Source: Lophius americanus
Taxonomy: Eukaryota; Chordata; Actinopteri; Lophiiformes; Lophiidae
NCBI GenBank assembly: GCA_037951165.1
Contig: JBBDHG010000015.1
Location: 9,156,501 to 9,220,500, forward strand
Direction: 5' to 3'
DNA length: 64,000 nt
Part shown: in pieces, positions 1-13,800 of the stretch
Numbering within the stretch: the first letter of the stretch is position 1
Layout: the number at the start of each line of letters is the position of its first letter
The notes under the pieces: generated by a model
Told to the model about the DNA's origin: nothing
Database searches by the model: none
Seen by the model: the letters and a program-made list of their open reading frames with translations, nothing else
Position numbers and translations under genes: made by a program

Positions 1-1713
1 TTTAAAACTCACTTTACATTTGGATCAGTAATTACTGTAATTATTATCCTTATAATTACAAAGAAAAATGTGTGTTCTATGTCATTAGCTTATTAGACTC
101 TCTTCGTCTGTTTACTTGCAACATCTCTTATTTTTCATATCTTTTTTAAATCTTAACTACCATCTCTTCTTGTTTAGTCTCTTAATGATGAGCTTTAGAC
201 TCTGTAACTGTTTTATTATTCTGAAGCCAAATCAATGGCATACAAATAGCTAAAAGCGATATATAAATATAGCTAAATCAAAAATGTTTTTCATAACACA
301 AAAAAAAAAGAAGAAGGAAGCATCTGGTGTCTTAAAGAGGAAATGAAACCAAATAGTGGAACCACTAAGGAACAAATATACATTTTACAACCTATTGGTA
401 TCACAAACACATCGACTAAATAGTCATGAATCAATAAAACAAACAATGTGATTGTGGAGGACTGTTTTAAGGCACAGAACGAGCCCATGGAAGGGTTAAA
501 CTCGAGTGGAAGTGTCTGCTGAGAATGTTTCTAACCCATGGCGTTGCCCAAAGATACAGATATTTTGGGAAAGTAGATCCAGATACTTTAAAGCAAAATC
601 CCAATGAGGGTAAAACGATGTGAACTTGCAAAAACACCTCAAGGACAACAACATCAAAGCGAGTAAATCGACTGAGTGCGGACGTCTCGGAGGCAGAAGA
701 CGGAGAGCAGGATGAATGATAGAACCGCCATCACTGAGCAGAGTACGGAGAGATTATATCTGGTGTGAAGTCCAACAAGCGTCATGAAGATAATTCGTTT
801 TTGGCCGTATATATGTACATATGTACATATCTACTTTATATTATTAAATATTACAGTTTCAAATTTCCTAAATTTAATATATGCTGACATACTTCAGACT
901 TTTTCAATTTGTGGTTATTGAGCAACGGTGAACGCTGATCCAGCCTACTTTAAACCTTGACCCGGAGCCCCGTGCCCATTTAAAACACGAACCCTTTGAG
1001 TCTTGAGCCTCACTTTGGCGTTCACATTATGCACTATTTAACTCATCGAAGGGAGTTTTGACACGCCCTAAATGCATCAATGCCTTTATAATAATTATAC
1101 ATTTTATTTACGAAGCAATTTTTAAACACGGTTACACAGGGCTTAACAAGGCAAAATTTAAAAATGACAAACAGTGATGAAATTAAGAAGGCTATACAAA
1201 TAATAGCTAAATAAATAATATATAATATAAATAAAATATAATATTCAAACCAAAACCCCAGAAAAAGCCCCCTTTAAACCTAAAATTGCTAATACTACTT
1301 TTTAGCCCGCACTGAAAATGTCCGATCAGCCTTTGCCCTCAGTCTGGATTGGGCGACGGCGTACAGAGCTTTATCTGAGGCATACGGTGTCAGGAGATCG
1401 AAGATGAATATCAGCCCAGAGCGATCCCTATATTCAATCAATAAAACCTTAAAATAATTTCTGAAATGAACAGGAAATCATGAAACGTGTCTAAAACAGG
1501 AGTACTGTGGTCTGTTTGGTTCTTTTGAGGTGTGTGGCTGCTGCATTCTGTACAAGCTAATGCTAATGTTTATGATCATTTCTAAATCATCTTTGTCAGA
1601 TGATCATGCACACTTCTTAAACAAAAAGGAATAACTTTTCTTCAACAAAGCTGCTGTCATGGAGACAGACCCTCAGATTGTTTCAATTGGACCTAAAATG
1701 ATTGTGTGCTTAC
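1..1713. other. Intron after exon G; no further exon seen
   Basis: No continuation of the ADAM metalloprotease domain is readable on the minus strand here. Bases 1-30 are the truncated inverted end of an (ATT)-tailed repeat family found three more times in the window. The rest is AT-rich single-copy-looking DNA with a short palindrome-rich stretch (tatatgtacatatgtacata, about 807-826). I see nothing else that can be named. Confidence 0.6.
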
Positions 1714-1880
1714 GTCAGCAGCTGAGCGTTGTCGTGCTTCTTGCGAGATTTCAGCTTCTGCCTCCACTGGAGGAAGGACCAGAGGGTGGTGTTTGGCTCC
1801 TCAGTGACAATACACTGATCCCTGTCGGTCCAAACCTCCAGACCAATCAGAGGCACGCGGATGTTCAGAGCCCTGTAGAA
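1714..1880 (-). CDS. adam33: adam33-like exon G (metalloprotease domain)
   Basis: 167-bp exon with acceptor TTTTGTGTGTGTGTTCAG and donor GTAAGC. It starts in phase 0 and ends after AC, so the next codon (Thr) is completed outside the window. It reads FYRALNIRVPLIGLEVWT then DRDQCIVTEEPNTTLWSF and ends HDNAQLL. LNI..., GLEVW and HDNAQL are invariant landmarks of ADAM12, ADAM19 and ADAM33. NTT is a possible N-glycosylation site. The next exon, expected to start G..F.GTT.G.AP, is not seen between 1 and 1711, so it lies outside the window, as does the zinc-binding exon. Confidence 0.95.
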
Positions 1881-4800
1881 CTGAACACACACACAAAAAC
1901 ACACACCGTTACCTACGTAGGTTTTCCCGTGATCTCATAAACTGCTTAGCCCCATATCACACTGATTGTTCTCTAGAGAACATCAGTCTGCAGGAAAACC
2001 AGTCAGCCTTACCTTGTCCACGTAATTGGCTATTTCCATGATCCTGATTTTGGTCTTCTCGTAGTCCTTATTCTGCCGTCTGAACTGCAGGGCATGACAG
2101 AGGAGGAGCATTTGCCAGCATGAATGTAGCCAGTCTCAAACAGACCAATAAAACCTTCTAGACAATCCTCTCTAAACTTTTTAAGTTCCATGAAGACAAC
2201 ACTGATACTAAAGTGGTCCACTTCTACGCCGGCCCATCATCATAATAACACCAATTACCAGAGGAGAGGCCAGGCTCTTACTGGTCACTGTGTGCCGTTA
2301 CCATGGCATCAATATACCAGACACAATCCAAAGTGACTTTAATGACGCTCCAGCAGCTAAACAGTCACTTAGTGACTAACAGTCCCCCCAAGCCCCACCT
2401 TACATTCCACCTCCTACCTCCCTCATCAAGTCAGCTCTCAGTTTAAAAGCACCCCATTAGCTGCCATGAGATAATTGTTTAAGATGTTGCCTGTCTTGTG
2501 TGCAGTCTGAACGTTTTCTGACGTCAGATGTGGTGCTCTCACTGCTACACTGTGGACCGTCCATGTGGGCGACGGGGGCTCAGTTGGCAGAGCGGGTGTC
2601 CACTTATCTGAGGGTTGGTAGTTCTATCCCTGGCCACTGCGGTCCAAATGACATGTCAAAGTGTCCCTGAGCAAGATACTGAGCCCCAGGTTGCTCACAA
2701 TGGCTGTTCCATTGGTGTGTGAGGGATGGTTTGAATGGTTACTGCTCTGGATGAGCATGTGGCGCCTTGAATGGCAGACTCTATCATCACTGTATGAATG
2801 TTTGTGTGAATGCTGACTTTTGTTGTAAAAGTGCTTAGAGTGGTCTAGCAGACTGGACAAGCCTAATATAAGTACAGTCCATTTACCTTTTACAGGATGT
2901 TGTGCGTGAAGAGTGACACCTTACCAGTGTGTTGTCCGCCACAATGTACAGTTCCATGTACTTGGTTGTGCCCCAGGTGTTCCTTTTAACCTGAAATTAC
3001 AGACGTGAACAGGGTTATAGGCAGACCTCAAACTTTTGGTTTGCTAAAATAGAATGCATTATAAATAATACTCTATTAGATTATAATTAATACTCCATTG
3101 CACCATAATTAATACTTTATTAACACTATTATTAATTAACTGTATCAAATTAAAAAAATAAATCATCACTGGGTGCTCAAGGTAATAATAATGTGAATCC
3201 AAGCTGATATTAACTAGTTCAACCATTCACTGCTCTGATTTTTGGTTCAGGTTGTTATCTTAGCATGTGACAGTAGGGAAACATGGCGGCCTTGTTTCAA
3301 AGACGCTTTTAAATGCGGTCTAAAGATTTGGTCCAGACCATAACAAGATTCATTGCACATTGACATAATGGACACGCCCCTAATCAGCACATCAAGCAGC
3401 ATCATATTGCACTTTTTCACACATACATATAGTAAATCAAATTACATCCTGATCTCGATATGTGATGCCATAATAACTTTTTCTTAGACATTACGAGATC
3501 GGCACTTTTGGAGTTTTCTTTTTGCAAAAAACTAATTTGCAATTACTAATAGACATATTTGCATGAAATCTTACCACAATAATGTCTACCGTGGGTACTG
3601 TTTGTGCTTTGCCAGAGGCTTTTCTAGCTCAAATGCTGAAAGTCTGCGAATTCGACCAATAAAGCAAAAGTTTATGTGCAGACATAAAGAGCAACATGGC
3701 TCTACAGGTTCCTATTACCATTCAGGCTGTTGGTGCACCATGTTCGTTACACGGTGGAGGCTGTAACACACCTTATACAACTCTGGAGGAAACACTGCAA
3801 TGAAGCCTCAAAACTCTGCTGGTGGACTGATCTGAGTCTTGCGTCACTATAAGACTGCAACACACCTAGAACTCTACCTGATGATATGATCAAAATCTAC
3901 AGTCTGGGAGTGGTGCAAAAAAAAAAGGTCAATAAAAGACACTCCATCCATCATCATCATCCGTTTCCAGCCTCCTAATTCTTAGCTACAGTCATTAGGG
4001 AAAACCTTTACTGTGATTAAAAGTCATTGATTTACATGCTGCTGCTGCTTTGGCTCTGTCTGGACTTAACACCAATATTTCCAATTGGCAGAGAATCTTT
4101 GGTCTTCTAAGGAGCTCATACACACATATCCATACTAATGCGCTGCAATTATATTTGAGAGGCGAATAATGGTGAGGAAAATGGCTTTGGGAACTCAGCC
4201 TGGAGCCTGTTGGCATTTCTGCATAACAACACACTGTTAATGGATAAGGGTGGAATGATTGGAATAGCCGAGGGATGTGATGCAGGCAGGAATCAAGGGG
4301 GAAGATAAAGAATCAAGGGGGTGGGTGGGGTGGGGGGTGTAGAGATGGCATGCTGGTGGAGTGGAGAGGGATGAGACGAGTTTACAGTAAACGTGAAAAA
4401 GATAAATATAGAAAAAAATAAGAGAAAAATCAAAGAACGTCTGTCCGTCCCAGCAGGGGAGAGCGATGAAGTCAAAATGGCCCACTGAGGAGCTTTTTGT
4501 TAACTTTAGATGAACAAACTAGACATGTGTTGAGTTCTTCTCCATAACGGCTCCTAGTTATGGCTCTAACAGTTCTTTAAAGTCGAGTAAAGCTGAGTCG
4601 ATGCTGTCATTCTGTCTATTTCCAGATGATGTGAGAGTAATTCTGCTCTTAAAAAAGAGCCAAAGCCTCTTAAAGGTTGTGTTTCCACTCAAACAGAGAG
4701 TTAAATGTCCCTGCCTGGTTGGTGCTTTCATTTTCGGTGTTATAAACGAGACAAAAAGCGAACTCTAAACTAAACAAAGCTAGTATTATGTACTTTAAAT

Positions 4801-7800
4801 GCACCCATTGTGGAATTCTTTAGCACAAAGCCTGAAAAGCTATGATGGTGTGAAGATCAGAAAAACGTTAACACAAAACTCTGCTAACATTCGAACATTT
4901 GGATGGACAACAGCAAAGGAACATCTGAGCTATTTTTCATAGCCTGGTATCACATTTATACATAAATACAACCTAATATAACAACATAAATAAATAAATA
5001 CACAATCCGACTTCTACCTAGTTTCTTGACTTTGCACAATGCTAGATTTGAATAAAACTCAGTTTATGTCACAGCCAAAGGTTGTAGTATGTGCATATAC
5101 ATCCCAGCCTATCCCCGCTGAAAATGGTCGAAGAGCATTTGCTGCTACTCGATATTCAAAGGATTCCAGAAGATGGAAGAAATTGCAGATGCTATTAAAC
5201 ACCACATTGACAAGAAAATGGCTCTTATAGCTACTATTGAACACAGTGGGTTTAAACATATAATTAAAAACTTAACAAATGCCAGGCATGAAAAAATATC
5301 TCCCAAACTGAGACTTTCTCAAAATTGTACAAGACATGTATTGAAAAAGTACCTACTGAAATAAGGATGATGAAGGATGAAGGCTGCAATATGGATTTCA
5401 GTGTAAACTGACAATTAAATATTGTATTACATTATTTCATATGAGCAGAGGACGATTTGCATCTGCCTCTGCAAAAACTTTTCTGTTTTCATTGTGGTTC
5501 TAAAGTGGAAGTAATTCTTTCAACATTTTGGGACGGATCGAGGATTTCTCTTAATCTAAGGCTGATGCAACGATCAAATATTGTCTGATCCCGCTTTGTA
5601 GCCTGCCAATGGCGTGTGGGAGACTCACCCGTGAATGAAATGGTCTGAGCAGACTTGAGATGTGGTTCGACAGTGTGCTGTGATGGCCATGGCCACAGTT
5701 TCCACCTTTTAATGGCAAGTCCTCTGCTCTCAAAAGAGAATGGTAAAGGGGATCGGTGCCATCGATTGGCTCCAGGTAGTAGAGGTCACTAGAATTCAAG
5801 GATATCAGGCCCCTGTAAGAGGAAGAAAGAAGAGTAGTTATCAATTTAAGATGCCACATTATAAACTCTGAATTAGCAGAAGAGATCCATCCTTCTTTTC
5901 TGATAATTCGTTTTTTTTGTTGCAGTGATAGCTCTAATCAGCGTATTCCAGACGTCTCTCTCTATAGTTACACTTCACAGCTTCTTATGAATCCTGAATG
6001 TTCCCACACCATATGAGATATGCAATCCTTCCAGCGAGGTCTAGGTGAAACATCAGTCTTACTCTAGACATTAAACTGATAACAATGTGATTTCAGATTC
6101 TAGTGTATTCATTGTTCGGGAGTCACGTGATGAAGGTAAACTATCATGGGACTGCAGCTTTATGTGAAATGGCAAAATGGGGAACCTGAGATGCATTGGC
6201 GGATTTTAGCGTTGTCTGAGAAATGATTTGTTTTCTAAAATCAGAATGAAGTGTGTTTGTTCACTGAGAAGGGATCCCAGAGCTTTAACCTGAACAAACA
6301 ATTTGGATAAGGCTTGACAACAGCTTAGCACAGCAGGACACAAGATAAGACATAACTCTAAACGCTCTTTGAATTTAATCAGTTCTTAGTAAACATTGTT
6401 TGCCCTAAATCTGGGGACAAGCTTTATTTCTTCTGCTCCTTCCGACTTAAGATTTTTGCCTCAACGTTCGGCTATTTTAGATTTAAGTGATACTCTTTTC
6501 GTGTCTATGTTACTCGTATGGACCACAACCTGCAAATGTTTGCACGGGCAACACGGTAGAGGGTACAGCTATTATTGAACAGACTTAAATTTGCAGAGTG
6601 CTTGATTTTTTTTTTTTGCAGCCGAGTGTTGTATGAGCTGAGCATTTAAATCTCAATATTGCCTAATCCTTTTCACCCAATTATGGAAAAACACCATAAT
6701 GATGGAGATGAAAATGATTCCGGGTAATAGGCATATTGGGATTTTTCATGTAGAAATGTTTATCAGTTTTGGTCAACCCTGGGACTGAATTTGGTTTAAA
6801 ACTAAATGTTTCATCCTCTATTGGAAACCCCAAGGAGCAATGTTGGAAATCAATCAAGAAACCAAAGATAATAAAATGCTCATTAAATAAAATCTACCGA
6901 ATGAGAGTTGTCCCTTAAAGATGCATCGTTAAGGGACTTCCGTGTAGGCATTACTTAAGATTGATAGAGCTTCAGTGATCAGTGCAGCTCACTGGGTGAA
7001 TTCTCATAGGATCTATCCATGCTGAAGTTCGCTCATGGAGAGGATTTCATGTAATTCAATATAGTACTTTCCTTTTTGGGTGTGCAATCAATTGCAAGAT
7101 CATGGGTCCATCCTAAAAGAGTGTGTCTGCACCATTATCCTCTGTTCTAGGATTAATCCCATCCTGAATCTCTCTATGGCGGCTAGGTTTGATTCCTTTT
7201 GTCACAGGGCCTTTTGGAATACGTCTAAATAACTAGTTCCATTCAAACATGCATATATTTCTCGTATTTAAAATTGGAACTACTGGAAAGTGCCCAATAG
7301 ATGCCTTCAGCTGTCTTTACTTCATGCTGTCCCCTCTACACCATATTCATTGTCCAGTCTGCCAGTTCCATCCACCTCACTACTAGCATGAGACTAAATC
7401 ACACTATGGACTGAATCAATACTACAGCAACCGCGTCTCAGGGGTCCTCAGATGTGATTGAGGTAGGCATTTGAGGGAGACTATTATGTTCGACACAGAT
7501 TGTGGCAATCAAGCGTTAAAAGTTTTCGAGTTGCTGCTGTTGAAACTACCAATTGAACAGTGGCTCCTTTCAGAACATAAATTGGCACTCATCATTTTCA
7601 CCTTATAGGACAGCTCCATTTCCAAACTGGAAAGCCTTTTTCCAAGAACTCAGAATCATGGAAATGATCATCAAGTTCATTTAATTGAATTCTGTTGATT
7701 AGTTTTGGGGAGGTGTCAATAGATCGCACCCTGTTATGTATGGTCAGGCAGAGGTTACTCTATATGCCCCCGTTGACCAGGTCTAAAAATAATAATAATA

Positions 7801-10800
7801 ATAATAATACAATAGATAGGTGGTGAACTTTGTAGCATCTTCATAACTGAGTTTTTTGAGAATGCCCCTTTCAAACTCAAGCATGATCCTATGAGCTGTT
7901 ATTTACTTGGTTACCTTTGGAATGTTCCAAACAGGTGTTTTTGAAGGATTGTCTGTCCATTCTTTCATTGTCCCACACCAAATTGTTTCATACCTCTCCT
8001 GGTTTAATATCACGATAAATATAAAAATGATTACCTCCGAAAATAAGGCCTCACAGTTGCTTCCATTACGGTAAACTACCGCCTTTTGTTCAATGGGTTT
8101 TAGATGATTAATCTCTGTCCAACATTTTCTTTAACTTCATGATTTTGTGGTTTCTGTGGTCAAATAACCCTCTGAGTTTCTTTGCCTCATCTATCAAAAC
8201 ACTTGTTAAAAATGTGTTTCATTATCATTGTTTATTGTATCATTATGTCAGTATTCAGTGGAGGACAATTTTATGAAAAACATTGAAAAGTAATTGAGCT
8301 CTGCTCCAGAAACAAAATGAACAACTGTAACCATGGAAACAAAGATATAAAACACACAAAAAAACCCTCTTGTTGTGATTAATGTGTGTACACTGTTTTG
8401 ATATTTAACAATAAGGAAACCTGACGGACAGAACCCATTCCTATGACTCCTCCTCACTCCGTTTATGGTGGCGGATAATTAAATATTGTTTTATTTAACT
8501 TTGGCCGGTGTGAACTCTAGCCCCCGAACCCTGTCGAGGACCCTATCTCTACGCTGAGAGGTTCATGTCCGACCCTTTTAACCAGTGTGTTGTTTGTAAA
8601 AAGTCATGATTCCAGCCAGTCAGAAAACCCCGAACTTTAATCCTGGACTGACATGAGTTTGAACACTGACAGCTAACAGCAGTTGGCCATCTCTTCCACA
8701 TGGATCCCCAAGTCAAGGCCTAGCCCTAGCCCACAGCTCCTTCAAGCCATCTAAGATCACCATCAGCTAAGCTTGCGTAAATAAATCACGTTTTTGCTAC
8801 TTCAGCCTCTGTGGTCTAATGTTTGGATTTGAGCTCAAGTTATACGTTGCCTTAACATTTGTTGTTGTTTGGCCTTTTGTTTAAAAATCCGAGGCATTTG
8901 AGGGAAAGCCTTGGATCGCCTGACAGAATTCCAACAGCATGACCACCGGGTGTAGAATAAACGATGACTAATTCGGGAACCATGTTAAATTAGAGAATGG
9001 TTTTCCTGTGCAGGAAATAATCTACCATACAGTCATGCAGATTCAGTCTGCAATAGTCCAACCTCCATCCATCCTCTCTGCCTAAAAGGAAGATGTGGAC
9101 CAGTGAGACATACCATAGGATACTATCTCTATGTTTTATATTCTGAACGACCTAAGTAGTGTGTTTCCATGATGTTTGGAATCAAAGGGGATTTGTGTAT
9201 GTTGATGTTTAGCATGTAACTATGGATACCATCTTCATTTAGCATGATTGCGTGCTAACATTGCTATTTAAACAGAGGTCAATTGTGTTTACCTCTGCAG
9301 CAGTCACAAGATCGTCCGAACTCTATCATGCGACTACATGGAAACAACCCCTTAGAATCTGGAATCACATTGGTACGCATTATTATTTTGATGGGTGTGG
9401 CATGGAGTTGCCAGGGAGAGAGAGAGTTATGGGAGAAAGCTCACAGGAGCAACACCAGATAATCATCGCGACTCGCTTGAATGAGCTGTTCAAGCGCTCC
9501 TCTCCCTGCAGTAGCTGGATGTGGCAAAGCAAAACTTACAGAGAAGTAAGAAGGAGAGACACAGAGGAGCAAGAACGGCAAAGAACCAACCAAAGTAGCA
9601 GCGAGCTGTGCTAAAATGGTTATTCTAGGATATTTGACTGATGTTGGTTTCAGGGTTTTGCTCAGGAAGGGCTGAAGATATTTGACCTGTAACTGAATCA
9701 ACGCAGTTTTCCCTAAACTCTTACCCCTTTTACACCGAGCTGGTTCCAGAGCTAGTTTGTAGCCAGAGCCTTCCTAAGCACCAGTTCTTTGCTTTTCGAA
9801 AGCCTAATCACCAGCGCCTGGCTCACAAAACTGGTACCAGACAAGCACCAATTCTTTGCTGGTCTAGAGTCAAGAACCGATTAAAACAGAAACTGGGGGC
9901 GGGGTTATTGTGACCAACAATACCAGCGCGAACACTGAACTGCAATGTTCAAACAACATCCGAGCGAGATTCAGCCGATAAACTAGCCACAATATTTTTT
10001 GTATTTTTATTTTAAAATGAATAAAAAAATTGTTTTTTCCGCTCTGGATCTCAACGTAGATTTGCAAAGCCAGGAACATCACTTGCATGCAGACGATGAG
10101 TTTCTCAGGTTCTTTTTGGTTTATCTGACTTTACGCACCGTTTCCATGAAGAAAATGTTTCTGTGTTGTTTATTTTTGAATTTGACACCACGACCTTCTG
10201 GCCTGGTGTCCCTACTACTGCAGTTTTTATTTTTTATTGTCCTTGCACAATCTACTGTATAAGGATCATTTTCATGTGAATGTGGATCTTTTTTCATATT
10301 GCAAAGGAAAAAGATTCCACCAGAACTGTTTTGTTTGTGCCTTAGTGTCACAAACAAATGTATTCTTAACACTAGTCAGAATACAATAGTGACATGCATA
10401 TATTATCAATTATTTTGGATACTTTTCTATGCTTCATTTAGATTATGCACTGATGTACAGTAAAAATGGTTGCGTCCCTCTTTATGTCGGACAGCTGCTG
10501 TTTGAACATTTGGCCATTTAGAGACATTTACATTCTGCTGGCCATGGGTTTATATTTCATAAACAGACTAAAGGATTAGTTCCCACCAAAAGCCCGCTAA
10601 GCATTAACTTGATGCCTCTTTTATTGGATTAATGTCATGAATATATATTTTTAGGACACATGTTTAAGGATGTGCTACGTCTTTCCCGGGAGACAAACTT
10701 CAATCTGATCCTTTGAGACTTTCCATTTAAAACCTGTCTGAGGGAGCAACTCACAGCTTTGAGATGGATCTCTAAAGAACATCAAATGAGAAGTTTTCGT

Positions 10801-13800
10801 GACAATCTACAGGGAAAAAACTTTTTAGGAGTGTATTGAGCGGAGCTTCTATGATCAAAATAATCATTAAGCTTCTACTGGTCTAATCTGAATATTTAGC
10901 ACTTTGAGATTTCATCCAAATGTATAAGTGCATTATAAATAAAATGTATTATTATTATTATTATTATAATTAATATAGCTCATGGTCTAGTCCAGTGTTT
11001 CTCCCACGGAGGTGTTTGTAGGGGTTCTGCAGTGGATAGGTAAGAATATTTGGAAAAATATCTAATAATTCTATGAATTAAATACAAATTATACTGCTTA
11101 ACTAAAAAAATTCACAACTCCAATAACCATATGTGTATATTCATTACTCCCATTTAAATGTATGGTAGATATTACTTTCTTATTTTTAAGTGGTATTTCA
11201 ACTTCTGCCTTGATTGAAAAGTCTAACTGATTATATAAAATCTCTGACTTTTAAGTCAAAATTAAAATAATAAAAAATAAAAATTTGTATTCCTTTTATG
11301 TTTTATGTTCAAATTTATGAAGTTGTACCAACTTAAATTATTTTGTGTTAATCCAGCGGTAGAGGGGTATATTCATGACAATCAACTATTTAAAAAAAAA
11401 GTATGTTTTGCCAGTTTGGTGGGACCGAAATAAATATCAAAACATGCAAAAAATGAATTCCCACACACTCATTTTTATTGCAAGCTGATGAAAATCTGGT
11501 ACCGTAACATTGTAATAAATATTATTTTGAGAGTAAAAAGGTATTCAGGATTTCCTCTGTTGCAGTGGGTACATTGTAAATTTCTGGTCCAGTGATTCCC
11601 AAAGTGAGGGATGCGACCCCCTATTTGACAGTTACGATACTGAAACTATAGAGAAAGTGAAATTTTAGACAGAATTACCGAAGTTTTTTCACTTAGCAAC
11701 TATAATCCAATAATCTCATAGATACATACCATGCCTATAGATTGTTTTATAATGTAATAATTGGGTCTGTGAATTAAAATGGTAATTTTGTGCACTTTTT
11801 ATTAACAACTTGTTTCTATTGCACTGGGTGAGAATATTTAAAAAAAAATAATTCATCTGGGAAAACATCACATCATTTTTCTGTTTTTCAGAAGAAATTG
11901 ATTTTCCAGCTTGTAAGCTCTATCATCATGTCAGCTTTAACCAGAATGACAACAAAAGAAACAAAACCAGGCTGCAATGGTGCTGGTCAGTACCTGACTC
12001 CTGAGCATGTGCTGACAGCCACCCAGGAATCTGGATGTCCTTTGACACTGCCATGGTAGAAACAGTGATCCTGAAAGACAAACAGCTTCAATCAATACTT
12101 GTTATACTCCTGGAGGAAAGCTTTGAATCGATTAGCTGCTCAAACTCTGTGTCCCTAAAGTAGCCCAAGAGGTGCGAAATAGGATGAATCATTAACGATA
12201 TGCAATCTCTTTACAGTGCAACAGTGTCGTATAAAGGTTGGAGCGTGTTCACTCACACATGGTGAGAAGGATCCGAAATGGATTTGCTCCACCTGCATCA
12301 AAAGAGGCAGGAACTGAGGAGCTTTGGTAATCAGACAGCTGGTCAGGGCTTTATGACAGAGCTGTTCAGGTGGTACCGGGGTCTCCAGAGAAGAATCTCC
12401 ATCCCCTCATCAACTTTACGTTCAACTTTACGACATCTTAGATCTTAAAAACCGAAGATAAAGTGAATGGAGCCAAATGATTGTCGTTTTCATATCTTTA
12501 AACCTGATATATTCATATTTTAAACTTTATATGCATGCTCAGTTTTGATGGCATGTACAGGGAAACCTGTTTCTCACTGTGCACAGGAAAATAAATACTT
12601 TGCATCTTGAATTTAAAATAATAAAAAAAATTCCAGTATAAAGTGCTAGTTTTAATATTTAATATTAACGAACAACAAAGCAGAGAAGCTAAAAGTGAAA
12701 CTGTAACTGAAAACATACAGCTGACATTTTCTTCCCATTTGGAGAAAAAGCTTAAACTGGAAAACTTGAAATTAAATATGACTCCATCTCATCCTTTTGC
12801 TCTTTGGCCTGATGCCCGGAGGAATAAACTCTGGCAGAGCGATGTCCACTACCTACTGCTGTGCACATATACAGCAGCTCTGGTTTGCACTCTTTGGTCT
12901 GTGAGTACAAACAAAACCGAGGTATTAAAGGACCACTACCTCTGTTTGAATTTAACTAATTCCTAGGAAGGCTCGCTTCAAATGGAGTATTTCTGTGATA
13001 AGTTACCAGAGACTGACTGTGAGGGGAAAACTAGGGTTTGTATCTTATAAGAGGGACAGAATCAGTTCTGCTTCAGCTGAACAGCGACTCTGTTTATTCA
13101 CTGCGGTCTGCAGACGGTCGCTGAGCAAGACGGTCAGGCTCTAGAAATCACAGTACAAACTAAACATCATGCAAACTGACTTTACTTCAGGCAGATGTGA
13201 TAACATGGGTTGAGTGTTTCATCAGAAGGATTTTCCTTTTTCTGATATAAAAAGGATTTTCCTTTTTATATCAGATGATAGAAGAGGAGACACTTAATGT
13301 CTAGGAGGAGACACTTAATGTCTCCTCCTCTATCATTAAGTGTGGCAGACGGTCTTTATCGATTGCCACATAATGATGTCTGACATTTTATTTACAATAT
13401 TTAACTCTAAAAACATTTGACTTTTTAAACATCGATCTTAAAATAGAAATTAATATTTCAGACATGATTATATATCTAAATGGTGGCAGCCGAATATCTA
13501 TATGCAAGTGGAATTGTTAAATATCACAAAAATGTAATACCCAGTCCTTCATTAATAGTTGCATTAATTCCCTTTAGTAATGTTTTTGTAAGCTCAGACT
13601 TATTCGCATGAGAATGAAATTACTTTATTTTACTTATAATTTCTATTTTATTTTACGTATAAGTCGTCGGAAAAATCTCATATTTTTGGACTGGGAGATT
13701 ATTTAAACATCAATGTCTGAGGAAATAGTAGGATGAAATATTCCAAATATTTTAAAACAGATACATTTTTTTGTAAGAGTTTGAAGTGGTTTGTGATTTA

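Larger units (their letters stand above)
2991..5628. other. Intron between exons D and E
   Basis: This 2.6 kb intron contains a G-rich tract at 4317-4337 and a hAT transposase relic at about 5100-5405, listed separately. The region 2995-4300 is AT-rich with no recognisable gene or repeat. The open frames at 3563-3766, 3995-4234 and 4237-4485 show no conserved motif and look like chance. Confidence 0.5.
5813..11993. other. Intron between exons C and D
   Basis: 6.2 kb. It holds a short LINE-like piece at 5985-6055 (ATGAGATATGCAATCCTTCC resembles the 39.2 kb element), an (AAT)n tract at 7787-7809, a repeat-like block at 9715-10370 and an (ATT)-tailed repeat at 10900-10967. A 120-codon open frame at 9252-9614 has no recognisable domain. 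The region 6100-9200 gives no identifiable element. 10985-11650 is AT-rich with two hAT-end-like strings (CAGTGTTTCTCCCAC at about 10993 and CAGTGATTCCCAAAG at about 11589) that I could not pair into an element. Confidence 0.5.

Noticed and set aside
291..488. Minus open frame of 65 codons near the window start
   Set aside because: No ADAM motif, no domain and no splice context; it does not continue the metalloprotease exons.
7005..7260. Possible L1/Tx1-type ORF2 C-terminal remnant
   Set aside because: The resemblance rests on a few words across shifting frames and is not strong enough to annotate.
9252..9614. 120-codon plus-strand frame
   Set aside because: No recognisable domain, no splice or promoter context; AT-rich intron DNA of this length often gives frames of this size by chance.
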